From assembly GCA_031422315.1 (NCBI GenBank), contig JANOQN010000052.1:1-56609 (forward strand): DNA of 56,609 bases. The letters run 5' to 3'. The notes under the pieces were generated by a model, which made no database searches, was not told where the DNA came from, and worked only from the letters and a program-made list of their open reading frames with translations. Both the position numbers and the translations under genes were made by a program. The stretch comes from JANNYA01 sp031422315. Lineage in GTDB: Bacteria > Pseudomonadota > Gammaproteobacteria > Xanthomonadales > SZUA-5. Every line of letters begins with the position of its first letter. Within the stretch, counting starts at the first letter, position 1. Shown here one piece after another: positions 22,774 through 30,430 of this stretch.

Positions 22774-24201
22774 ATGCTGAACTTTCCGGTGTTAAATGCT
22801 TGGCTCGCGCTGGAGCTACTCATTTTTGGCGCGGGTATTGGCTTGGCTGTGCTGCTGCTCGGCGATGTGCTCAAACAGCGCCGAGCACCGGCTAGCACAG
22901 CGGCCTGGCTATTGGTGCTGTTGCTGTTGCCTTATGTCGGCGTGGTGCTGTACTTGCTGTTTGGCGCGCGCAAACTTGCCAGGCCCAGGCATCGGCTTAG
23001 CCGACTACACACGCGCAGTTGCCCACAGGTGCCTGATGAAGGCGCACATCCGCTGGACTTGCTGATGCGCGGGCTTGGTCTATCGGGCGCTGTTACCGGA
23101 AACAGCGTGGTAATTCATAACAGCCCTGAACATGCGTTTGAGGAGCTTATGCGGCTGATCACTTCGGCCAATCACCGTATTTTGATTAACTTATATGACT
23201 GCGCAAATGATGCCTGCACTCAAAAAATCCTCTGCGCGCTAGCGGACGCGGCGAAACGCAAGGTCGCGGTTTATCTGCTGCTGGATGATATTGGCTCGGT
23301 TTCGCTGCATTCAAAATACGCACGCTCGTTAAAGCGCGCCGGTGCACAGGTAGTTCGATTTAAACCGCTGAGCCAGCTAGCCAGGCTGCGCATTTTGAAT
23401 TTGCGCAATCATCGAAAAATCATGGTGATTGACGGCTCTGAAGCTTGGACCGGCGGACGCAACTGGGCGGCTTGCTATTTCAATCCGCTCGATCACGCCA
23501 ACGCTTGGCAAGATTTATCCTGCACCATTCACGGCCCCGCCGCGCGCCAGCTCGAAGATATCGCCATTTCAGATTGGCGCTTTACTACCGGCGAAAAGCT
23601 AGATTTTGACGCCCTTGACGCTACTCAACAGGCGCAATACCCAGCGCGCGCAGAGCCAGAAGGGCTTGCGCGCGTGCAAATAGTGCCAAGCGGGCCTGAC
23701 CTGCGTGATGACACTTGGCACGCGTTGTTGCTGGCGGCCTGTTTTACTGCAAAGCGCCGTTTATGGCTCATTACGCCCTATTTCGTGCCCGACGAATCCC
23801 TGCAAAACGCGCTCAGCTTGGCCGCGCGGCGCGGCATAGACTTACGTATTATCGTGCCGAAAAAATCCGACAATCGGCTGGTTGATCTCGTCCGCATGAG
23901 CTACCTGCGTGAGCTGTTGCTGAGCGGCGCGCAGATATTTCGCTACACCCCGCGCATGTTGCACGCCAAAGCTATGCTGATGGACGACAGCTGCGCCGCA
24001 CTCGGCAGTGCCAATCTAGACGCCCGCAGCCTATTTTTAAACTACGAAAGCATGGTGCTTTTTTATGACCACGCCGAAATATTTGCAGTTGGCAGCTATG
24101 CTCAGTCACTGATGCACGAGTGCGAAACCGGCGTCAAAGCTGCGAGCTGGCTGCGCGAAAGTCTGACCGCCCCGCTGCGTTTGATGGCACCGCTGCTATA
24201 G
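22774..24201 (+). CDS. cls: Cardiolipin synthase (phospholipase D family)
   Basis: 475 residues. Two N-terminal membrane helices (about 8-30, 43-66) are followed by two PLD domains, each with an HKD motif: HRKIMVID starting at H213 with the GGRNW tail, and HAKAMLMD starting at H397 with GSANLD. This is the ClsA-type layout. The enzyme condenses phosphatidylglycerol (ClsA type) to cardiolipin in the inner membrane. It is the last intact core gene before the right-hand element. Confidence 0.92.
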   Translation: MLNFPVLNAWLALELLIFGAGIGLAVLLLGDVLKQRRAPASTAAWLLVLLLLPYVGVVLYLLFGARKLARPRHRLSRLHTRSCPQVPDEGAHPLDLLMRGLGLSGAVTGNSVVIHNSPEHAFEELMRLITSANHRILINLYDCANDACTQKILCALADAAKRKVAVYLLLDDIGSVSLHSKYARSLKRAGAQVVRFKPLSQLARLRILNLRNHRKIMVIDGSEAWTGGRNWAACYFNPLDHANAWQDLSCTIHGPAARQLEDIAISDWRFTTGEKLDFDALDATQQAQYPARAEPEGLARVQIVPSGPDLRDDTWHALLLAACFTAKRRLWLITPYFVPDESLQNALSLAARRGIDLRIIVPKKSDNRLVDLVRMSYLRELLLSGAQIFRYTPRMLHAKAMLMDDSCAALGSANLDARSLFLNYESMVLFYDHAEIFAVGSYAQSLMHECETGVKAASWLRESLTAPLRLMAPLL

Positions 24202-24235
24202 CGTGTTGCGCTTTCAGCCGGTATCGCCATCTTAC

Positions 24236-24363
24236 TCATAGTTTCAGCGCCTTTTGCAACGCTGCCAGCCGCTCAGCTGAGCCGGCAACTGTTCGCACCA
24301 TCGCATCCGCACAGGTCAATACAAACGTCCAATCACTTGGCGCAAATACCGCCCCGCCCCAAG
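24236..24363 (-). pseudogene. Relic of a traG-like 3' end
   Basis: On the minus strand the frame reads GGAVFAPSDWTFVLT followed by ADAMVR, matching GGAAVFAPSVWTFVLT...GADAMGR near the end of the traG-like product encoded at 43635-45401. At DNA level about 33 of 39 aligned bases match around TTTGCGCC and TTGGACGTTTGT. No upstream part is present. It lies between cls and the tRNA fragment and suggests a second, now deleted, element of the same family here. The match is short, so homology is likely rather than proven. Confidence 0.55.
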
Positions 24364-24379
24364 ATAAGGGACTTCGAGT

Positions 24380-24425
24380 TGGTGGGCCCACACGGACTTG
24401 AACCGTGAACCTACGGATTATGAGT
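24380..24425 (-). other. 3' fragment of a CAT-anticodon tRNA, candidate ICE attachment site
   Basis: On the minus strand the sequence runs from the anticodon loop CTCATAA through the T-arm CACGG-TTCAAGT-CCGTG to TGGGCCC-A-CCA. The 5' half is missing: upstream bases do not pair with the anticodon stem. A 46-nt tRNA 3' end is the usual size of a tRNA-borne att core. The intact gene (tRNA-Met or tRNA-Ile2) should lie at the other end of the element, outside the window. Confidence 0.8.
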
Positions 24426-24697
24426 TCGCCCAAATCGTAAAATTTCCCAGTTGCTAAGGTGCAAAAAACACACCCAAATTGCAAGAGGTTTCACAATTTA
24501 TTTTCACGCATGGGTTTTGCTAGCTAGAACGATTTTAGTGTGTGAATAAGGTCATGTTACGTTTCGCAAAACTTTAATATTTGTAGTCCGTACACATGGC
24601 GTTTATAAAAGCTTGTTAGCGTTTTCCTTAAGTCCGCTCAACATGCGGCACAAGGATCAAAGTTGAGAGCGCTCTGAACGCGTGATACTCTGTCCTA

Positions 24698-24958
24698 ATG
24701 ACATCAGCCGCAATGATAGAACTGGTATTGCCGGATACTTCGAGAGACGCTCTCGATGCAATCGTTCGTGCGGGAGCGTACGCATCGCCTAGCGAATACA
24801 TTCACGAGTTGATCGCACGCGATCAAGCGGATCGAGAGAATATTCGCAAGCAACTTATTGAAGGTTTGAACTCTGGTATCGGCGGAACGTGGGTCCCTGG
24901 AGCTGCGAGCACGCTACTTCAAACAATTCGAGCAAGGTCTGCCCAACTGAGCGTATGA
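24698..24958 (+). CDS. ParD-like antitoxin
   Basis: 86 residues. An N-terminal ribbon-helix-helix-like segment (VLPDTSRDALDAIVRAG, then ASPSEYIHELIARD) is characteristic of ParD-type antitoxins, and the C-terminus is the toxin-binding tail. It is followed one base later by the ParE-like toxin. The dimer should bind its own promoter; no clear operator was spotted. It is the first gene inside the right-hand element, where it would stabilise the ICE. Confidence 0.8.
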   Translation: MTSAAMIELVLPDTSRDALDAIVRAGAYASPSEYIHELIARDQADRENIRKQLIEGLNSGIGGTWVPGAASTLLQTIRARSAQLSV

Positions 24959-24959
24959 A

Positions 24960-25277
24960 TTGACGCCGGTAGACTATTCCCGCGCGGCGTGGAGCGACTT
25001 GGAAAGCGCGCTACGATATTTCGAAGACGCTGGCGGTGTGCATTTGAGCGAGAGGTTTGCGAGTGAGGTTGATACCGCGCTTGAAAGAATATCGCTGTTT
25101 CCCGAAAGTGGTTCTCAACAACCAAGTCGCGAATTCGCTATTGTTGGCCTGAGGGCCGCTTATCTGAAGAGTTTTGTAGCGTGGGTCGTGTACTACCGCA
25201 ACACAGAGGGACGTATTTTAATTTTACGTATTTTGAATCGACGCCAAGATGTCGGCAAAAGTTGGTTCATTGAGTAA
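24960..25277 (+). CDS. ParE/RelE-superfamily toxin
   Basis: 105 residues from TTG 24960; the ATG at 24955 meets a stop after two codons. The ParE pattern is visible: YSRAAWSDLESALRYFED, RISLFPESGS, a central strand pair and ILRILNRRQD near the end. ParE toxins poison DNA gyrase, RelE types cut mRNA; the sequence favours ParE. It is expressed with the ParD-like antitoxin just upstream. Confidence 0.8.
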   Translation: MTPVDYSRAAWSDLESALRYFEDAGGVHLSERFASEVDTALERISLFPESGSQQPSREFAIVGLRAAYLKSFVAWVVYYRNTEGRILILRILNRRQDVGKSWFIE

Positions 25278-25286
25278 ATCAAAAGG

Positions 25287-26231
25287 TCACTCCGAGAATA
25301 AATCCGCATCGCGCGCCATCATCTCCTCAATTGCTTGGGCGGTGCGTGTTTGATCGGGCCACACATACCGCATGGTGGTGTTGATCGAAGAGTGTCCGAG
25401 TAACTCCTGCAGACTGCGAACATCTAAGCCATTTTGCAGCAAGCGCGTCGCTATGCGATGCCGCAGGCCGTGGATGTTGATCGACACACCCCACTTGCGC
25501 ATGTTCTTGAAAAAATCAGTGATTTGCGCGCCTGTTAAAGCACGGTCCAACTGAGCTGGCTCAAGCCACAACCCGTAATGGAACACCTGCGATTGATCAA
25601 ACGATGCACTTTCTTGTTCATTTACGACAGAAAGCTTGGCAGCTCGTTGCTTGAACTCGCTCAACATGCGGGTCATCGCAGGGCAAAGCGGAACACGGAG
25701 CGGTTTATGCGTTTTGCTTTGATCGCCAAACACTTCTATAAAAGCCGGCACGCTCTCTAAATCTACTTGGTTCCATCGAATGGCAATGAGTTGCGTCCGA
25801 CGCAGCCCAGTGGTTGCCACGAACCGAATAAAAAACCGCCAGAACGGACGGCATTTTACCTCAGCGGTATCGATGTATTTGAGCGCCTTTTGCAAATCGC
25901 TATCGGTTGTGAGTTTTGGGCGTGGGTAGTGGCGGCCCTCCGGCACCGCGCTCCAAGGGCAATTTTGCAGCCAGCCTTTCGTCATCCCAAACTTCCACAA
26001 TGCCCGCAAATGCCGCCGATTGGTGTTCCACGTAGCGACACTCGCCGTCGCTAGCAGGTGATCGCGTACGCGGAGCGCGTCTACCTCGGTCACCATCTCC
26101 ACGGCTTTACCTTCGAGCAATCGGTCAAATTGATCCGCGCGCTGGCGATAGGTTACCTGTGTGGGTGCCCGCAGTATTTTGTGGGCGAGGTAGTGCTGGC
26201 AAAGCTCAACTAACGTCATCAGTGATCTCAA
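25287..26231 (-). CDS. int: Tyrosine recombinase, likely ICE integrase
   Basis: 314 residues with an N-terminal core-binding (SAM-like) domain and a C-terminal catalytic domain. Catalytic residues visible: Arg in TTGLRRTQ (144/145), HGLR (H254, R257), LLGH (H280) and the nucleophile Tyr in MRYVW (Y289). The gene is 0.9 kb from the tRNA fragment att site, and its start overlaps the stop of the relaxase gene (ATGA). It should catalyse site-specific integration at the CAT tRNA gene and excision with an excisionase not seen here. Confidence 0.88.
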   Translation of the reverse strand: MRSLMTLVELCQHYLAHKILRAPTQVTYRQRADQFDRLLEGKAVEMVTEVDALRVRDHLLATASVATWNTNRRHLRALWKFGMTKGWLQNCPWSAVPEGRHYPRPKLTTDSDLQKALKYIDTAEVKCRPFWRFFIRFVATTGLRRTQLIAIRWNQVDLESVPAFIEVFGDQSKTHKPLRVPLCPAMTRMLSEFKQRAAKLSVVNEQESASFDQSQVFHYGLWLEPAQLDRALTGAQITDFFKNMRKWGVSINIHGLRHRIATRLLQNGLDVRSLQELLGHSSINTTMRYVWPDQTRTAQAIEEMMARDADLFSE

Positions 26232-28255
26232 AGGCGAGCCAAAATGCTCGGATTAGGCTCTATTTTGCGTTTAAGCAGTGCTTTCACCGCAGCAGGTAGC
26301 ACCACAGTACAGGCGAGAGAAGATGACTCCGACCCTTTTTGCGGCTGCACCGTATAACGATGCACGTGGCGGCGCTTGTCCGTCAAGATGTAGCCGGACC
26401 CGTTCACTTCCTTCTGAATTTTCGTCCAATCCCCGCCTAATTCACTCGCGCATGTACGAAAAATAAGCGGTGACACCATCAAAATGCCATCCACGTGCCC
26501 GTGTACCATTGAGGTTGCCAAATTGGGCTCGTTCTTGTCCAAGTGCTTGCGCAGCCAGTTAAAAAACTCCAGCACAGATATGGGAACACCTGGCTCAGAC
26601 GTAGGCCTTTCCCCCAGCGCAGCCGTACGAACTTTTGGCTCAGGCGTGTAACGAATCCTTGGCTCAGACGTGTCATCTATTTCTGGCTCAGGGGTATAAC
26701 CCACATCTGGCTCAGACGTATCAGCTCGCTCAGCGGTGTCAAACTCTCGCTCAGGTGTAGCACTCTCGAGCATATCCGCAAGTTCTTGCTCAAGTGTGGA
26801 CTGCAACCCTGTCTCAGCGGTGTGCGCTACGGCTGTTGCAGATTTAGCAGTGCGTGCAGTTTTGAGAACTTCTGCACCAGCTTTAGGCTTACTGGGCTTC
26901 GCCAGCAGTTTTTCGAGTTGCGATGCCACGTCTGCATCAGGGGTTGGACGTTTTACCACTGCACCAGGATTGGAATCACCCTGACTACCGACAGATTTGC
27001 CATCCGAAACTAACTTGGCCTTATCGAGTTTCAGCGGTTTGACGCTGCCATCCATGCGCGCGGGTACCCGGCCTGCACCAAATAAGCGCCATGCCTTAAA
27101 TTTCAACACCGCAAACTCTGCGCGCCAGTCGGCCTGATGCACTGCCACTTTCCAAATCGCCTTATCCTCATTGAGCTCGCAGAATGCGTGTTCTTGCAGC
27201 GTGTCATACACGCGCTCCGGGGCGCTCGGCACGGTGCTGTCAACCGGCCGGAGTGCGGCGACAATTGCCTCCGCTGCCGCGCGGCACAATATCCACACAT
27301 CGCGATCCGCATCGGTATCTTGCCGCCGCCCGGTAATGAACACCTGCGCGCCTGGACGGTTGAGCGTGAAATGACCATCGGCGAGCAGTTGGCGCAGCGT
27401 GCGAATGTACTTATCGACCAGTGCCGTGCCGCGTGCGCCAGTTTTCTGACCCGTCGGCGCGGTTTGCCCTAGGTTTTTGCGCACTGAGGTTTGATCCGCT
27501 GCCAGCACAATTTCCCCAATCGCACCGGAACCCGGCGCTTGCACATCATAGATCGACGCAAAGAGCTGACCCAGCAATACGGGATCATTACCCAGCCATT
27601 GCCGACCTGCTTCGGGGATCAATTCGGAGAACAACGCCAGGCTCATCTGATTGTGCATCTTGTAGGGCGCTTTTTGGGCGTCAAACGCGATGCGATAGTG
27701 GCTAATGCCGTGCGCAACCATCGAGCCCTGTAATGGGCTCCACGACACCTGCGCCTCGCCTTTTTCTGCGAGCAGCTGCACGGCGCTACCCACTTTGCCC
27801 GGATCGTGCAGTAATACGCCGCAAAACACCCCATACGTCCAGCGCAAGGCGCGTTCGTTTACCAGTTCTGCGCCTGCGCCCGCCGGTAGCTGATATTTGC
27901 GCCGGCGTTTTAGCGCGAACTCCAGAGCATCCAGGGTATGCACAATCAATCCGCCACAGAAGGCATGGTGGTGGACTTCCGACGCAGGGGCGAGCTGCAC
28001 CGCTTCACAAAAGCGTTCAATGGCCAAAAGACAACAGCTGCGCCAGTCTTGTTCTGGCAGTGCCATCAGCTCACGAATGGACGCCACGCGATTGCCCACA
28101 TCCAACACCTGGAGCAGGGCTACGCCGGTTAACACCGGTTTGCGATCTTGTTTGGCCAATTCGGCATAGGTCAGGGTCGGCGGAGCGCTCCTTTTGTCGG
28201 CGACGACAAGAATAGGAGCAGGATTAGAAAAGATCTTGGCGAAAAATTGGAGCAT
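26228..28255 (-). CDS. traI: MobH-type relaxase TraI, PFGI-1 class
   Basis: 675 residues. The N-terminal TraI_2 domain carries HHH at 95-97, GGLIVHTLD with H106, and HDPGK at 150-154, the three-His/HD signature of MobH relaxases. A low-complexity linker (about 490-565) repeats T-SEP and T-PEP units, and the C-terminal TraI_2_C-like domain contains NWLRKHL and VHGHVDGILMVSP. The protein nicks oriT and leads the strand to TraD. It is transcribed away from the transfer operon, with the candidate oriT region between. Confidence 0.88.
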   Translation of the reverse strand: MLQFFAKIFSNPAPILVVADKRSAPPTLTYAELAKQDRKPVLTGVALLQVLDVGNRVASIRELMALPEQDWRSCCLLAIERFCEAVQLAPASEVHHHAFCGGLIVHTLDALEFALKRRRKYQLPAGAGAELVNERALRWTYGVFCGVLLHDPGKVGSAVQLLAEKGEAQVSWSPLQGSMVAHGISHYRIAFDAQKAPYKMHNQMSLALFSELIPEAGRQWLGNDPVLLGQLFASIYDVQAPGSGAIGEIVLAADQTSVRKNLGQTAPTGQKTGARGTALVDKYIRTLRQLLADGHFTLNRPGAQVFITGRRQDTDADRDVWILCRAAAEAIVAALRPVDSTVPSAPERVYDTLQEHAFCELNEDKAIWKVAVHQADWRAEFAVLKFKAWRLFGAGRVPARMDGSVKPLKLDKAKLVSDGKSVGSQGDSNPGAVVKRPTPDADVASQLEKLLAKPSKPKAGAEVLKTARTAKSATAVAHTAETGLQSTLEQELADMLESATPEREFDTAERADTSEPDVGYTPEPEIDDTSEPRIRYTPEPKVRTAALGERPTSEPGVPISVLEFFNWLRKHLDKNEPNLATSMVHGHVDGILMVSPLIFRTCASELGGDWTKIQKEVNGSGYILTDKRRHVHRYTVQPQKGSESSSLACTVVLPAAVKALLKRKIEPNPSILARL

Positions 28256-28719
28256 GGTGGCCTTTGCAGTATCCCCTTTACTTTAAGCCTTTAGACCTTT
28301 TAACCCTAAGCCATTTTCCTTGGCCGCCGCGCCGCTTAACCAAGCGGCGGCCTCCTTTCGATCATCGACATAACCGGCCATTTTTAGACGTCTAAACGGA
28401 TGAAGCTGGATTAAATCAGGGAACTTTTCGCATGGCCTAAGTGCGCGATATCGCACCGACGTTAGCGGCTAAACGCCTTGATTGCAGTGCTTTGCAGAGA
28501 TTCGCGTTTGTCAATCAAAAAAGGGTGACAAAAGTGTAAGGGTTTTTATTTGACTTGACGGTGGCCCATGTTGCACGCATGCACGCGCAGGCTCGCGTGC
28601 CGCTATGGATCATTGAAAAGCAAAAAAAAAGGGTGACAAAAGTGTCAGGGTTTTTTTTGGACTTTTAGCGTTTTGGTGTTTAGTTTAGTGACCGACATCT
28701 ATTTTTGTTCGGTGAATAC
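28256..28719. other. Divergent spacer between traI and the transfer operon, candidate oriT/promoter region
   Basis: 464 bp with no gene. It holds the hairpin GCCGCTT-AACC-AAGCGGC (28331-28348), the perfect 14-bp palindrome TTTAGACGTCTAAA (28383-28396), the stem GTGCG/CGCAC (28441-28456), and two copies 108 bp apart of A-tract-GGGTGACAAAAGTGT (28517-28537 and 28622-28645), each followed by a T-tract. The second copy contains the perfect dyad TGACA-AAAG-TGTCA. Location beside the relaxase and structure fit an origin of transfer plus operators for the divergent operons. Confidence 0.5.
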
Positions 28720-29490
28720 ATGCAGGTTAAAACGCTCGTAGCTTCGTTGTTGGGTTTTATCGCAATAGGGATTGCATGCGCGGCCGATGTGGCCACGACG
28801 ACGCAGACCCAAACCCAAATACGCAACGCGGCCGAGTTGCAAAGCCAAGCCTCCACGTTTAAGGCGCTGGGGCTGACAGCATCCGACGTCGCGAAATACA
28901 ACGCTACGATGCAAGGGCCGCGTGCAAACTGGAGTGAAGACAGCTCACCGCTCATGGTGTTGGGCATCACGGCCGAGAGTGAGGCCGATCAAGCACGGTT
29001 CGCCGAGCTGTATGTGCAAGAAGAGCGTCGTCGCAATGCGGCGATATTTGCGTTCTCACGCAAGGTCAATGCGGTGTGGAACCAGCGTTACGCCAATGAG
29101 CCGATGTTTACCCCGCCCGTATCTGGCGCCCAACAATCGCCCCTACCGCTATTGGCTGCCGGTGATCGCGCAATTGTTGTGCTCGAGCTGCAGGCTGATT
29201 GCCCCCTATGCGTGCAAGCCATCACCAATGTGCAAGCGCTGGGCCGATTGAACGGACAAACCGGCGTGGACGTGTATTTTGTCGGCGGCACTTATGAGCA
29301 GATTGTGGCGTATGGCCGAGCACGCGGGATCCAACCGGCGGATGTTGCAGCCAAACGCATTACGCTCAATGTAGCGACGCCGGCGATATTGGCGCAATTC
29401 TCGCTTTCGGGCGCCAGCCTACCGGCGGCTTTTAAGCGATCGCGAAACACGCTCGCTCGAATTGCACTCACTGATTTGGCGGGCATATGA
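28720..29490 (+). CDS. ICE protein, PFL_4693 family (TIGR03759)
   Basis: 256 residues from ATG 28720; the longer frame starts with an unconvincing TTG. A signal peptide (LVASLLGFIAIGIACA) is followed by the family pattern ALGLTASDVAKYNATMQGPR, SPLMVLGI and AELYVQEERR, and then a thioredoxin-like C-terminus with CPLC (C161, C164). Periplasmic. It opens the type G transfer operon, as in other PFGI-1-type elements, and likely helps disulfide formation in conjugation proteins. The PilL-like gene often found just upstream in relatives is not present. Confidence 0.82.
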   Translation: MQVKTLVASLLGFIAIGIACAADVATTTQTQTQIRNAAELQSQASTFKALGLTASDVAKYNATMQGPRANWSEDSSPLMVLGITAESEADQARFAELYVQEERRRNAAIFAFSRKVNAVWNQRYANEPMFTPPVSGAQQSPLPLLAAGDRAIVVLELQADCPLCVQAITNVQALGRLNGQTGVDVYFVGGTYEQIVAYGRARGIQPADVAAKRITLNVATPAILAQFSLSGASLPAAFKRSRNTLARIALTDLAGI

Positions 29491-29996
29491 TTCGCGCACT
29501 CGGCATCGCGCTTGCGCTGGCATTTACTTCGGTGAGCGCCGAGGGCATTCCGCTCGCCTATCGCAAAGTGGCCGCTGAATACGTAATTCCAGTGTCGACG
29601 CTCTATGCCATTGCGCTCACCGAATCGCGCATGTCGATTGGCAAAGGCGTGCGCCGACCTTGGCCGTGGACGTTAAATGTCGCGGGCGAAGGTTTGCGCT
29701 TTGGCTCACGCCGCGCCGCGCATGCCGCCTTGGTGCGCTATTTAAAATCAGGCGAGCGAGCCATCGACATTGGCGTAATGCAGGTGCACTGGCGCTACCA
29801 CAGCGGCAAGCTGGGTAATAGTTGGAAAGCGCTCGATCCGTATCGTAATTTGCGCGTGGGTGCGGTGATTCTGCGCGCTTGCTATGGTGAGTTCGGCGAT
29901 TGGACCAAGGCCAGCGGCTGCTATCACTCGCGCACGCCCTGGCGCGCTGAGCGCTATGCGCTGACGGTTGCTGATAACGCCAAGGGCTTGCTGTGA
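29487..29996 (+). CDS. VirB1-like lytic transglycosylase
   Basis: 169 residues with signal peptide IALALAFTSVSAEG and an SLT domain: catalytic Glu in ALTESRM (E46), GVMQVHWRYH and GAVILRACYGEFGDW. It opens peptidoglycan for assembly of the transfer apparatus. Starts in an ATGA overlap with the PFL_4693 gene, ends in another with the next gene. Placement matches the family operon. Confidence 0.88.
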   Translation: MIRALGIALALAFTSVSAEGIPLAYRKVAAEYVIPVSTLYAIALTESRMSIGKGVRRPWPWTLNVAGEGLRFGSRRAAHAALVRYLKSGERAIDIGVMQVHWRYHSGKLGNSWKALDPYRNLRVGAVILRACYGEFGDWTKASGCYHSRTPWRAERYALTVADNAKGLL

Positions 29997-30430
29997 TTGC
30001 CGCGTTACTCAGCGTGAGCCTGCTCATGGCCCAAACAGAGCATGTTTTGGGGCCGACCCGTGCGCGCGAAGTTGAAGTGTCGGTCGAGCTGCCAGAAAAA
30101 ACCGTTCCAGATCGCTTTCCAATGCGCACGACGCTTCAGTTAAAAGCGGCGAATCCACCGAAGATTCAGCTGCGTTTTGGCTTTGCGCGGCCGATTTGCG
30201 TGATTGGTACCGATGCGCACTCGGCAAAATGGCTGATTGCCAATGCCGCTGCACTAGAGGCCGGCGCGGCGCTGTGCTTTATTGTCGGCGCTGAGTCCGA
30301 AGCGAGTGCGACTGCGATTCAAGCCCTTGCACCGAAGCTGAGCATTGCAGCGATTCCGGATGGCGTGTTCATCGCCGCTGGGCTGCGCGGCTATCCGGCC
30401 ATAATCAATCGCTCGGGCGCAGTGCGATGA
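29993..30430 (+). CDS. ICE protein, PFL_4695 family (TIGR03765)
   Basis: 145 residues with a short N-terminal hydrophobic segment. The family features are FPMRTTLQL, PICVIGTDAHSAKWLIAN, then GYPAIINRSG at the C-terminus. Probably exported; molecular role unknown. It is coupled to its neighbours by 4-base overlaps and always precedes traD in this class of element. Confidence 0.8.
   Translation: MIAALLSVSLLMAQTEHVLGPTRAREVEVSVELPEKTVPDRFPMRTTLQLKAANPPKIQLRFGFARPICVIGTDAHSAKWLIANAAALEAGAALCFIVGAESEASATAIQALAPKLSIAAIPDGVFIAAGLRGYPAIINRSGAVR

Noticed and set aside
24236..24484. 82-residue minus-strand ORF as a gene
   Set aside because: It joins a traG-like relic to the tRNA fragment and flanking DNA; not a coherent protein.
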